A DNA stretch of 40,364 nucleotides from an uncultured Oscillospiraceae bacterium (lineage in GTDB: Bacteria; Bacillota; Clostridia; Oscillospirales; Acutalibacteraceae). The notes under the pieces were generated by a model. That model saw only the letters and a list, made by a program, of their open reading frames with translations, did not search any database and had not been told where the DNA came from. This document shows, one piece after another, positions 7,258-14,605 of the stretch. A program made the position numbers and the translations under genes. Every line of letters starts with the position of its first letter. Within the stretch, counting starts at the first letter, position 1. The stretch lies in the NCBI GenBank assembly GCA_910587835.1, contig CAJUNQ010000012.1, forward strand, positions 1-40,364. Reading direction: 5' to 3'.

Positions 7258-8192
7258 GCGGGGGCTGTTTTTTGGGCATTGACACCAGCAACTACACCAC
7301 CTCTGCGGGGGTGTATGACGGGGCGCGGGCGTTGGAAAATCGGAAGCTCCCCCTGCCGGTGGCGCCAGGGGCCCGGGGGCTGCGGCAGAGCGATGCGGTG
7401 TTTCACCACACCCGCCAGCTGCCGGAATTGCTGGTTCCTCTGGGAGAGTTGTACCGCTTTTCAGCCATTGGGGTTTCGGCAACGCCCCGGGCGGCTGAGG
7501 GGTCGTATATGCCCTGCTTTTTGGTGGGGCGGGGCTATGGGGAGGTTTTGGGCGCGGCTTTGGGTGTGCCGGTATACCGGTTTTCTCATCAACAGGGACA
7601 CATTGCCGCGGCTCTATACTCGGCGGGGCGGCTGGATTTGTTGGAGCGGCCTTTTTTGGCCTTTCATGTTTCGGGGGGGACTACGGAGGCCCTCATGGTC
7701 ACCCCGGAAGGCGGGGCGGGACCGGCGGCGGAGCTGGCGGCCCAGTCTCTGGACCTGAAGGCCGGGCAGGCGGTGGACCGGGTGGGGGTGGCTCTGGGGC
7801 TCTCCTTCCCCTGCGGGCCCGAGCTGGAACAGCTGGCGCTGGCCTGGCCGGAGCCGGTGCGGGTGCGGCCTGCCATGAAGGGCGCGGACTGCTCCCTCTC
7901 GGGGGTGGAGAACCAGTGCATGGACATGATTCGCCGGGGATGCCCGCCGGAGCTGGTGGCCCGGCACTGCATGGAGGCTGTCGCCGCCGCGCTGGAAGCC
8001 ATGTGCGCCCGGCTGCTGGATGAGCTGGGGCCGCTGCCGGTGGTATTTTCCGGCGGGGTGGCGGGGAACTCCATTCTGCGGGAACGGTTGGAGGCACGGT
8101 TTGGGGCTTGCTTTGCGGAGCCGACCTTTTCTGCTGACAACGGCGTAGGGGCGGCGGTGCTGGCCTGGGGGAGCTTTGCGGCGCGGAGATGA
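7254..8192 (+). CDS. TsaD/Kae1-like ASKHA protein
   Basis: The protein has 312 residues related to TsaD (Kae1/YgjD), the carrier subunit in t6A tRNA modification. Visible are 'FLGIDTSNYTT' at the N-terminus, the metal-binding His pair in 'FSHQQGHIAAAL', the nucleotide loop 'LAFHVSGGTTEALMV', 'DRVGVALGL' and 'VVFSGGVAGNSILRERL'. It differs from canonical TsaD: the central segment is shortened, and the usual 'NHLEGH' has become 'SHQQGH'. I take it as a paralogue rather than the housekeeping TsaD, which is expected elsewhere in the genome. It is coupled to nusB by an ATGA overlap. The biochemical role of the paralogue is not established from sequence. Confidence 0.8.
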   Translation: MSGGCFLGIDTSNYTTSAGVYDGARALENRKLPLPVAPGARGLRQSDAVFHHTRQLPELLVPLGELYRFSAIGVSATPRAAEGSYMPCFLVGRGYGEVLGAALGVPVYRFSHQQGHIAAALYSAGRLDLLERPFLAFHVSGGTTEALMVTPEGGAGPAAELAAQSLDLKAGQAVDRVGVALGLSFPCGPELEQLALAWPEPVRVRPAMKGADCSLSGVENQCMDMIRRGCPPELVARHCMEAVAAALEAMCARLLDELGPLPVVFSGGVAGNSILRERLEARFGACFAEPTFSADNGVGAAVLAWGSFAARR

Positions 8193-8197
8193 GAGGC

Positions 8198-8294
8198 CCA
8201 GCGAGCGCGCACGCGCTGCCCTTGCGCGGGTGCGGAAGGTTTGCGGAGCAAAGCTTCCTCCCCTTGCGGAGCAAGGGGGCGAGCGGCCTGTTTT
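8198..8294 (+). repeat. GGA-loop hairpin repeat, copy 2
   Basis: Begins 6 bases after the TsaD-like stop. It has the same two GGA-loop hairpins as copy 1, identical through the GGAAGG...GGGGGCGAGCGGCC core, with only the 5' GC-rich part altered (GCGCACGCGCTGCC). Confidence 0.85.
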
Positions 8295-8302
8295 ACGGGC
8301 GG

Positions 8303-8369
8303 TAAATGCAGAGAGAAAGCTTTGAGGTTTTTTTGAGAGGCGGAGAAAGAGGTCTTCTCTCTGCATTTA
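8303..8369. repeat. perfect 15-bp inverted repeat
   Basis: TAAATGCAGAGAGAA at 8303-8317 is exactly complementary to 8355-8369, enclosing 37 bases that include a T7 run. It directly follows GGA-loop copy 2 in the 876-bp gap before xseA. It could be a long-loop hairpin ending the nusB transcript, or the ends of a small inserted element. Confidence 0.6.
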
Positions 8370-8435
8370 TGGACGGTGGAGAGGGCATTGGCTGGTTTGC
8401 GGTGGGGATCTGCTTATTTGTTTGCGGCGGGCTCA

Positions 8436-8714
8436 GGGGCTTTTAAAATCGGAGAACGGCTGAAATGAGAGGTTTTTAGGAAAGAAACTGTTTTTTGACG
8501 CTGAAAGCGCCATTTCTGGTCGAAATAGACTGTGTTTTAGAGTTTCAGAACAAACTCTAACGTCTGTTTTAAAACTGGAGAAATGCCAATATTTTTGACG
8601 GTTTCAAGGCGAAAACCGCAAGAAACACTTTCGTATTTCGAGGATTCTTAACACAGAAAGCGTTTGTCACTGGACAAAAGGACGGTTTTTCGGCGTTTTC
8701 AGACAGACTCTAGG
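8436..8714. repeat. two decayed copies of the GGGCTTGTTTGAAAA element
   Basis: Two abutting degenerate copies, about 8436-8559 and 8557-8714. The second aligns end to end with the reverse complement of the element at 40228-40364: 'TTTCAAGGCGAAAACCGCAAG', 'CGAGGATT' and 'CAGAAAGCG' recur in the same order. The first shares its internal 'GAAAGCGCC.TTTCTGGT' with the copy at 10258. Terminal repeats are eroded. Confidence 0.55.
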
Positions 8715-9068
8715 GCGGCGCGGTTCCGGCGGCGTGTGGGGAGCGAGCTTATGGCTCGCGCTTTTGCTGTTTGGCCGGGGTATTCGCCGGGTGCTTCTGC
8801 GCTGGCGGGGAGGCGGTATTTTTGTCAGGCTTTGGGGGATTTGCCCACTCTGTTTTGGCAATCCCGCGTGAAGAGGGTGCGCAGTCAGCTTTTTCGGACT
8901 GTACAGATTGCGCGCTGTCTATCTCACGATTGACCGGCGAATGTCAGGTGATGTGTGGGAAAAGACGAGAGCAAACCCTGTGCAAGGTTCGTTGGGCGGG
9001 CTTTGTGCGGCGCTGCCTTTCGTCTCTTGGTTCTTGATTATATGGCAACTTGCTTGGAAGGAGTCAAC
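8715..9068. other. gap before xseA, nothing recognised
   Basis: About 350 bases with no convincing gene. The open frames here (for example 8664-8933) lack family resemblance and a ribosome site, and they run through repeat sequence. No clear promoter with good -35 and -10 boxes was found, although xseA must be transcribed from here or from the nusB promoter. Confidence 0.4.
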
Positions 9069-10259
9069 ATGAGCAGCACGCTGTTAACTGTCACACAGGT
9101 CAACCGCTTTCTGCGCTCTTTGATTGAGGGCGACGGGCGGCTGGCGGATATTACGATTACCGGCGAAATCTCCAACTTCACTCAGAACAGCCGGTCGGGG
9201 CATATGTATTTTTCGCTGAAGGATTCTCAATCGGTGCTGAAGTCGGTGATGTTTGCGGCTGCGGCCCGGCGGCTGGCCTTCACCCCCCAGGATGGCATGA
9301 AGGTGATCATCCGGGGGCGGGTGTCGGTGTATGAGCCCAGCGGCCAGTATCAGCTTTATGCCGAGACCATGCAGCCCGACGGAGTGGGGGCTTTGGCTTT
9401 GGCCTTTGACCAGCTGAAGGAAAGGCTGGCCGGAGAGGGGCTGTTTGACCCGGAGCGCAAGCGTCCTCTGCCCTCTTGGCCCATGCGCATTGGGGTGGTC
9501 ACCTCCCCCACCGGGGCGGCGGTGCAGGACATTTTGCAGATTCTGGGCAGGCGTTGGCCTGTGGCGGAGGTGGTTTTCTGCCCGGTGCAGGTGCAGGGGG
9601 ACGCGGCGGTGCCCCAGCTGATTCTGGCGGTGGAAAAGCTGAACCACGCCCGGGCCTGCGATGTGATCATTATTGGCCGGGGCGGGGGCTCTATGGAGGA
9701 CCTGTGGGCCTTTAACAATGAGAGTCTGGCCCGGACCGTGGCCTGGTCGCAGATTCCGGTGGTGTCGGCAGTGGGGCATGAGACGGATTTTACCATATGC
9801 GACTTTGCCGCCGACCTGCGGGCTCCCACCCCCAGCGCGGCCGCGGAGCTGTGTACCCCGGAGCTGGAGGCTCAGCTGGAAAACCTGGAGGCCTATCACC
9901 AGTATTTTTGCGGCAAGGCTTTGCAGGTGATTGGGCAGCTGCGGCAGCGGACGGACCTGCTGCTTCAACGCTCGCCCCTGAGCCAGCCCCGGGAGTATAC
10001 CCGCCGCCGCCGGGAAATACTGGACAGTATGACAGAACGGCTGGGGCTGCTGGCCCAGAGCCGGGTGGACGGGGACCGGCAGAGGCTCTCTCTGCTGGCG
10101 GGGAGGCTGGACGCCCTGAGCCCCCTGAAGGTGCTGGCCAGAGGCTATGGCGTGATCTACCGGGACGGCGCGGCGGTGCGGGACCTGGACGCTCTGCCTG
10201 AGGGGGAGGAGGTTACTCTGCAGGCGGAGAAGGGCAGGCGGCAGGCCAGGCTGCTTTAG
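9069..10259 (+). CDS. xseA: exodeoxyribonuclease VII large subunit
   Basis: A 396-residue catalytic subunit of exonuclease VII, which degrades single-stranded DNA from either end. It has an N-terminal OB-fold ('ITGEISNFTQNSRSGHMYFSLKD'), then the nuclease core 'RIGVVTSPTGAAVQDIL', 'DVIIIGRGGGSMEDLWAFN' and 'PVVSAVGHETDFTICDFAADLRAPTPSAAAEL', and a coiled C-terminal region. Length is normal. The ATG at 9069 follows GGAAGGAG; an upstream in-frame extension lacks the family sequence. Unusually, it is separated from xseB by 392 bases of repeats. Confidence 0.97.
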   Translation: MSSTLLTVTQVNRFLRSLIEGDGRLADITITGEISNFTQNSRSGHMYFSLKDSQSVLKSVMFAAAARRLAFTPQDGMKVIIRGRVSVYEPSGQYQLYAETMQPDGVGALALAFDQLKERLAGEGLFDPERKRPLPSWPMRIGVVTSPTGAAVQDILQILGRRWPVAEVVFCPVQVQGDAAVPQLILAVEKLNHARACDVIIIGRGGGSMEDLWAFNNESLARTVAWSQIPVVSAVGHETDFTICDFAADLRAPTPSAAAELCTPELEAQLENLEAYHQYFCGKALQVIGQLRQRTDLLLQRSPLSQPREYTRRRREILDSMTERLGLLAQSRVDGDRQRLSLLAGRLDALSPLKVLARGYGVIYRDGAAVRDLDALPEGEEVTLQAEKGRRQARLL

Positions 10260-10420
10260 AGTGTGTTTGAAAGTCGGAGAAATGCTAGACTTTTGGACAG
10301 GTGCGAGGGGGGCAAGGAATAACGGCAGGAGTGAGTGCTGTCTTTTCGGGGTTTTGATGTGGAAAGCGCCGTTTCTGGTTAAGGCAGACTGTGTTTTGGT
10401 ATATTTTAAACAGGCTCTGG
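10258..10420. mobile_element. decayed terminal-repeat element after xseA
   Basis: Begins at the xseA stop with GTGTGTTTGAAA and ends with TTTTAAACAGGCTCTGG, degenerate versions of the terminal repeats of the element at 38031-38213. It has no coding capacity. The internal 'GAAAGCGCCGTTTCTGGTTAA' segment matches the decayed copy near 8500. Confidence 0.5.
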
Positions 10421-10459
10421 GCCTTGCATTGGTTAGAGCTTGTATGGGTTTTTTATATC

Positions 10460-10620
10460 AGACCTCTTGCGAAAATAAATATATTGAGTAATGAAAGGCC
10501 TTTGGGCGCAAGGAGCGCGCCCTGCGGCAAGACCTTGGGGCTCCGCCCCAAACCCCGCAAGGGGCCTGACGCCCCTTGACCGCGCAATTTGCGTAAAGGC
10601 GTCTGTTTTGCGAGAGGTCT
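10460..10620. mobile_element. 161-bp element carrying serial hairpins (copy B)
   Basis: Flanked by near-perfect terminal inverted repeats, AGACCTCTTGCGAAAA at the left and TTTTGCGAGAGGTCT at the right. Inside, at 10504-10584, is the second copy of the serial-hairpin repeat: GGGCGC/GCGCCC, then TTGGGG-CTCCG-CCCCAA (10535-10551), then AAGGGGC-CTGAC-GCCCCTT (10559-10577), then ACCGCG. Compared with 1326-1377, loops are nearly the same but stems differ in a paired manner. It has no coding capacity and sits between xseA and xseB. Confidence 0.65.
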
Positions 10621-10651
10621 ATTGAAATTGAGATTGAGAGGATGTCAGCGT

Positions 10652-10864
10652 ATGCCCGCAAAAAAGTTGAATTTTGAGAACGCGATGGCTCGGTTGCAGG
10701 AGATTACCGACCGGCTGGAAAGCGGCGAGGCCCCCTTGGAGGAGGCCATGAGCCTGTTTGAGGAGGGGGCGAAGCTCTCGGCCCTGTGCTATAACACCCT
10801 GGACCGGGCGGAGCTGAAGGTAAAAGAACTGGCCGTTCTGCGGCCTGAGGAGGAACTGGAATGA
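10652..10864 (+). CDS. xseB: exodeoxyribonuclease VII small subunit
   Basis: A 70-residue helical-hairpin subunit that binds XseA. The characteristic pattern 'NFENAMARLQEITDRLESGEAPLEEAMSLFEEG' is complete, followed by an acidic tail. The ATG at 10652 matches the family N-terminus; a longer frame would run into the repeat element. Its last bases overlap the ispA start as ATGA. With a 392-bp repeat gap upstream it may depend on read-through from xseA or on a promoter within the inserted elements; none was clear. Confidence 0.94.
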   Translation: MPAKKLNFENAMARLQEITDRLESGEAPLEEAMSLFEEGAKLSALCYNTLDRAELKVKELAVLRPEEELE

Positions 10865-11784
10865 CGGAACGGACAGAAGGAGCGGCCAGCATGGCGGAGC
10901 TCTGCGAGACCTACCGGGAAGCGGTGGAGGAGCTGCTGGAAAAGCTGCTGCCTCCCCCGGAGCAGGACGGCCCTGCCGCCCGGGTGACGGAGGCCATGCG
11001 CTACAGTCTGCTGGCCGGGGGCAAGCGGCTGCGCCCCATGCTGGTGCTGGCCTTTTGCGCCCTGTGCGGCAGAGAATGGCAGCAGGGCCTGTATTATGCC
11101 TGCGCGGTGGAGATGGTGCACACCTACTCGCTGATTCACGACGACCTGCCCTGCATGGACGACGACGACCTGCGCCGGGGGCGCGCCGCCTGTCACAAGG
11201 TGTATGGGGAGGCTATGGCTTTGCTGGCCGGGGACGGACTGCTTACCCTGGCCTTTGAGACGATATCGCGGTGCCCTAATGTGGTTCATGACTTTTTGGC
11301 TGTGCGCACCCTGGCCCGCTGCGCCGGCTACCGGGGCATGGTGGGGGGGCAGTGCGTGGACCTGACCGCGGACGGCGGAGAGGTGACGGCCAGTCTGCTG
11401 GAGCAGATGGACCGGGGCAAGACCTCGGCTCTGATTGAGGCGGCCTGCCTGATGGGCTGCTATGCCGGGGCCACCCCCACCCACACCCGCACGGGTAAGA
11501 AAAGGCTGACGGCCGCGGCCCGGTATGGGCAGGCCCTGGGGCTGGCCTTTCAGATTCGGGACGATGTGCTGGACGCTTTGGGAGACCCGGAGAAGCTGGG
11601 GAAAAACACGGGTATGGACTCGGCCCATCAGAAGCGGAACTATGTCACCCTGCTGGGGGCGGACGCGGCCCAGGAGCTGGTGGAAAAATATACCCAGGAG
11701 GCCTTGGACGCCCTGGGGGCTTTTCCCAGGAACACGGAGTTTCTGCGGGAGCTCACACTGAGTCTGGTCCGGCGGGAGAGCTGA
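10861..11784 (+). CDS. ispA: polyprenyl (farnesyl) diphosphate synthase
   Basis: Condenses isopentenyl diphosphate with allylic diphosphates. The 307 residues carry the first Asp-rich motif 'SLIHDDLPCMDDDDLRRGR', 'GGKRLRPML', 'GGQCVDL', 'GKTSALIEAACLMG' and the second Asp-rich motif in 'FQIRDDVLDALGD'. The residues just before the first motif (HTYSLIHDD) are those of short-chain farnesyl synthases, so C15 is the likely product. It is coupled to xseB by ATGA and to the next gene by a one-base TGATG overlap. Sequence identifies the family firmly; chain length is inferred. Confidence 0.93.
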   Translation: MTERTEGAASMAELCETYREAVEELLEKLLPPPEQDGPAARVTEAMRYSLLAGGKRLRPMLVLAFCALCGREWQQGLYYACAVEMVHTYSLIHDDLPCMDDDDLRRGRAACHKVYGEAMALLAGDGLLTLAFETISRCPNVVHDFLAVRTLARCAGYRGMVGGQCVDLTADGGEVTASLLEQMDRGKTSALIEAACLMGCYAGATPTHTRTGKKRLTAAARYGQALGLAFQIRDDVLDALGDPEKLGKNTGMDSAHQKRNYVTLLGADAAQELVEKYTQEALDALGAFPRNTEFLRELTLSLVRRES

Positions 11785-12695
11785 TGCGGACGCTGGCCTA
11801 TGACGTTCCGGAGCACTGGGCCGGAGGGCCGGTGAGCCTTTTTGTCCGCCGGGAGCTGGGGCTCTCGGCCAGGACTCTGGCTGAGGTGAAGTATGAGGGG
11901 GGCATCCGGGTCAACGGGATACCCTGTCATGCCAATGCCGGGCTGTGCCCCGGGGACCGGCTGGAGCTGAGGCTGCGGGAGGCGCTCCCCCCGCCTGCCG
12001 GGGACGCCGGCCTCCCCTTCCCTGTTGTGTATGAGGATGAGGACTATCTGATTGTGCAGAAGCCCCCGGGTATGCCGGTGCATCCCTCGCCCGGGCATGA
12101 CCGGGACAGCGTTTACACCGCCCTTAGCGGCTGGTATGCCGGCAGCGGCCTGCTGTGCCGGGTACGGCCCCTGTACCGGCTGGACAAGGACACCAGCGGA
12201 CTGCTGGCTTTGGCCAGGCACCGGGCGGCGGCAGGAGCGGAGCTGGGGAAGACCTATCTGGCTGTGTGCCAGGGGGAGCTTTGGGGGGAGGGCTCGGTGG
12301 ACGCGCCTATTGGGCTGGCGGAGGGGAGCAAAATTCGCCGGGCCTGCGGGGCGGCGGGAGGCCAGCCGGCTCTCACCCACTGGCGGGCCTTGGCCCGGGG
12401 GGACGGCCACACTCTGCTGGCTCTCAGGCTGGAAACGGGGCGCACCCATCAGATTCGGGCGCATATGGCGTATTTGGGGCGCCCGCTGGCCGGAGATGAC
12501 CTTTATGGGGGCAGTCGGGAACGGATGGGCCGGCAGGCCCTGCACTGCTGCACCCTGGGGCTCTGCTGCCGGGCGTTGGGGGTTCGACGGTGGTTTGTCT
12601 CTCCTTTGCCGGAGGATATGCTTTTGGGTTTTTCCTGGGCGGAGGAGGCTTCGCGGGGATATCTGGATGAGGTGAGTGAGGCGGCTGGGGGGTGA
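11784..12695 (+). CDS. RluA-family pseudouridine synthase
   Basis: The 303 residues start with a small S4-like RNA-binding segment ('LSARTLAEVKYEGGIRVNG'), followed by the synthase domain. The domain has 'VVYEDEDYLIVQKPPGMPVHPS', the catalytic-Asp motif 'PLYRLDKDTSGLLALAR' and the late 'LETGRTHQIRAHMAYLGRPLAGDDLYG'. These are the standard RluA/RluD features. The exact target uridines in rRNA or tRNA cannot be told. It overlaps ispA by one base, so it is the last gene of the nusB-xseAB-ispA series. The C-terminal 40 residues are family-variable. Confidence 0.92.
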   Translation: MRTLAYDVPEHWAGGPVSLFVRRELGLSARTLAEVKYEGGIRVNGIPCHANAGLCPGDRLELRLREALPPPAGDAGLPFPVVYEDEDYLIVQKPPGMPVHPSPGHDRDSVYTALSGWYAGSGLLCRVRPLYRLDKDTSGLLALARHRAAAGAELGKTYLAVCQGELWGEGSVDAPIGLAEGSKIRRACGAAGGQPALTHWRALARGDGHTLLALRLETGRTHQIRAHMAYLGRPLAGDDLYGGSRERMGRQALHCCTLGLCCRALGVRRWFVSPLPEDMLLGFSWAEEASRGYLDEVSEAAGG

Positions 12696-12779
12696 GGCGG
12701 CTCTGGCCTCCGGCCTCTCCCCTGTTGAGTGGAATGATTTGGAGGCTTTTCTGGGGGGCGGGAAGGTTCTCGGGTCGGT

Positions 12780-12974
12780 TTGGCTGTGGGGATGTGTGGT
12801 TGTTGGGGGCCGGCCGGTCTGGCGTTGGAGACCCAGGACAACAATTTGCAGGCCTGCCGGTTCTACCAGCGGATGGGGTTCCGGCTGGGCGGGGTCAACA
12901 CCATGCTTTATAAAAACTTCCGGAAGTCTGTCCGGGATGAGACCGCTCTGTTCTGGTATCTGCTGTTCTCGTGA
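12780..12974 (+). pseudogene. C-terminal remnant of a GNAT acetyltransferase
   Basis: A 64-codon frame ends in a sequence typical of the last part of GNAT acetyltransferases: 'LETQDNNLQACRFYQRMGFR', then 'GGVNTMLYKNF' and 'ETALFWYLLF'. The acetyl-CoA binding and N-terminal portions are absent, and the upstream sequence (12696-12820) translates to nothing recognisable in any frame. It is therefore a truncated relic between the pseudouridine synthase and the phospholipase-like gene. An intact small protein is unlikely because no ribosome site precedes it. Confidence 0.65.
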
Positions 12975-13191
12975 TTTTTATGGCAGCGTCGTGCAAGGAT
13001 GGTGTGCGGGCTGCGTAGTTTATTTTTCGTTGGATTGGTATGGGGCGCGGCCAGTCGGGCTGTGTATGGTATTGCGGTTTGGTGCGCTGTGACGGAAAAG
13101 GTATTAAGAAAAGCCCGCGCGAGGGCCAGGGGGGGCTTTGGGCGGCGGTGTCTGATAATGGCGTCTGACAATATGGAAAGGAGGCGGCGCT
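12975..13191. other. gap, nothing recognised
   Basis: A GC- and T-rich stretch after the GNAT relic with no supported gene, clear promoter or terminator. It ends in the GGAGG ribosome site of the next gene. Confidence 0.35.
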
Positions 13192-14064
13192 ATGCCAGCC
13201 TGTTTGACTCACCGACAATTTATTTTTGATGTGATGAAGCGTCTGCCCCAGCCGGGGGCTGACCTTTGCGCCTATGCCTGGGGCGCTCAGGGGCCGGACT
13301 TTTTGTTCTGCCACCGGTATTTGCAGGCCGCTGCCCGCAAGGAGCTGCGCTCGCTGCAGGAGTATGGCTCGGCCCTGCACAGGACTCAGCCCTCCCTCAC
13401 CCTGTCGGCCATGCGGGAGTTTCTCCGCCGGCATGAGGACGGGGCCTACCGGTCTTATGTCATGGGCTTTTTGTGCCACTATGCCCTGGACTCGGCCGCC
13501 CACCCCTATGTGAACGCCCGGGCCCGGCAGCTGGCTGAGGAGCGGCCCTGGGAGAATGCCTCTACCATGCACTGTGAGATTGAGGCGGCGTTGGACGCTA
13601 TTGTGCTGCGGTGGAGGTCTGGGAAGCTGCCCAGCGAGGTGAAGCTGACGGAGTGCTTCCCGAAAAACGAGGGGGTGCAGAGGAAGATTGCGTGTTTGTA
13701 CCGGGAGGTGCTGTTTACGGTGTATGGCACGGACGTGGGGGAGGCGGAGTTGTATCAGGCCACCAAGGACGCGAGATTTATTTTTGCCGCCTGCACGGAC
13801 CGGACGGGGCTGAAGCGGCAGGTGTTTCAGCGGCTGGAGAGGGGGAAGCCGGGGTATGTTACCTCTCATCTGGTGCCCATGACCGAGGACCCGGAGCCGG
13901 ACTTTGCCAATGACGGACACGCGGCCTGGGAATGGGAGGGCCGGACCAGTGAGCGGAGCTTTTATGAGCTGTATGAGGAGGCGGTGGAGCGGGCCTGCCG
14001 GCTGATTCAGGGGTTTGACACGGAGGACCTGGGGGCGTTGACAGAGGAGAGGCCTTTTGGGTGA
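13192..14064 (+). CDS. zinc-dependent phospholipase C-like protein
   Basis: The 290 residues match the Zn-dependent phospholipase C (PF00882) layout common in gut Clostridia: 'CLTHRQFIFDVMKRLP' at the start, 'GAQGPDFLFCHRY', 'MGFLCHYALDSAAHPYVN' and 'TMHCEIEAALD', which supply His and Asp ligands for metal. There is no signal peptide, so a cytoplasmic hydrolase is more likely than a secreted toxin. The substrate is unknown. GGAGG lies 7 bases before the ATG. It is followed at once by a tandem pair of GGA-loop repeats. Confidence 0.78.
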   Translation: MPACLTHRQFIFDVMKRLPQPGADLCAYAWGAQGPDFLFCHRYLQAAARKELRSLQEYGSALHRTQPSLTLSAMREFLRRHEDGAYRSYVMGFLCHYALDSAAHPYVNARARQLAEERPWENASTMHCEIEAALDAIVLRWRSGKLPSEVKLTECFPKNEGVQRKIACLYREVLFTVYGTDVGEAELYQATKDARFIFAACTDRTGLKRQVFQRLERGKPGYVTSHLVPMTEDPEPDFANDGHAAWEWEGRTSERSFYELYEEAVERACRLIQGFDTEDLGALTEERPFG

Positions 14065-14072
14065 GATGGGAG

Positions 14073-14290
14073 GCTTAGCGAGCGCGGACGCGCAGCCCTT
14101 TGCGCGGGTGCGGAAGGTTTGCGAAGCAAAGCTTCTGCGGCTTGCGGAGCAAGGCGGCGAGCGGCCTGGTTGGGGGCGGTGGCTTAGCGAGCGCGGACGC
14201 GCGGTCTTTGCGCGGGTGCGGAAGGTTTGCGAAGCAAAGCTTCTGCGGCTTGCGGAGCAAGACGGCGAGCGGCTTGGTTGGGGGCGGTGG
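14073..14290 (+). repeat. GGA-loop repeat, tandem copies 3 and 4
   Basis: Two direct copies with a 109-bp period, 14073-14181 and 14182-14290, almost identical to each other. In both, the first hairpin has a GAA loop (GGTTTGC-GAA-GCAAAGC) and the second keeps GGA, with weaker outer pairing than in copies 1, 2 and 5. They start 9 bases after the phospholipase-like stop. Copies 3 and 4 resemble each other more than any other copy, so this is a local duplication. Confidence 0.88.
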
Positions 14291-14390
14291 GCGCGAAGGA
14301 GAGAGCCTTTCTTTCAAGTATTGGCTGTGCGGATGGACTTGAAGGGAGGGCTTGGCTGCTTTTTGGGAGGTGCGCTTGCGGGTCCTGCGC

Positions 14391-14419
14391 TTGACAAACC
14401 GCCCTACTGGTGGTATAGT
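14391..14419 (+). promoter_or_regulatory. promoter for ilvA
   Basis: A perfect TTGACA (14391-14396), a 17-base spacer and TATAGT (14414-14419). The leader to the ilvA ATG is about 180 bases and includes a hairpin at 14520-14551 (TGCACCC...GGGTGCA with inner TCAAA/TTTGA) that is not followed by a T-run. No T-box TGG.ACCGCG motif was found. Confidence 0.78.
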
Positions 14420-14605
14420 ATTAGACAACAGTACGCAAAGGCTATGGCTGGTCTCTGTTGGACCGGTCGCTTCGCCTTAGTAAATCCATATAGTATTTGA
14501 ATTCTCTCCGCCTTGAAATTGCACCCCTTCAAAGTTTTTTGAGCGGGTGCATGATTCATATTTGTACACTTGCGCCGGGAGTTTTTCAGATTGGGGAAAT
14601 CATCT

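Noticed and set aside
8664..8933. Open frame of 89 codons before xseA
   Set aside because: It runs through a decayed repeat, has no ribosome site and no recognisable sequence.
14444..14500. An 18-codon frame in the ilvA leader as an attenuation peptide
   Set aside because: It contains only scattered Leu, Val and Ile codons, its ribosome site is poor, and the following hairpin (14520-14551) has no T-run.
14057..14500. Open frame of 147 codons across the tandem repeats
   Set aside because: Its repeated peptide (KVCEAKLLRLAEQ) is a translation of the GGA-loop repeat; the hairpin symmetry explains the open frame.
14420..14605. T-box riboswitch upstream of ilvA
   Set aside because: The conserved T-box sequence with GG.ACCGCG and a terminator/antiterminator pair were not found.
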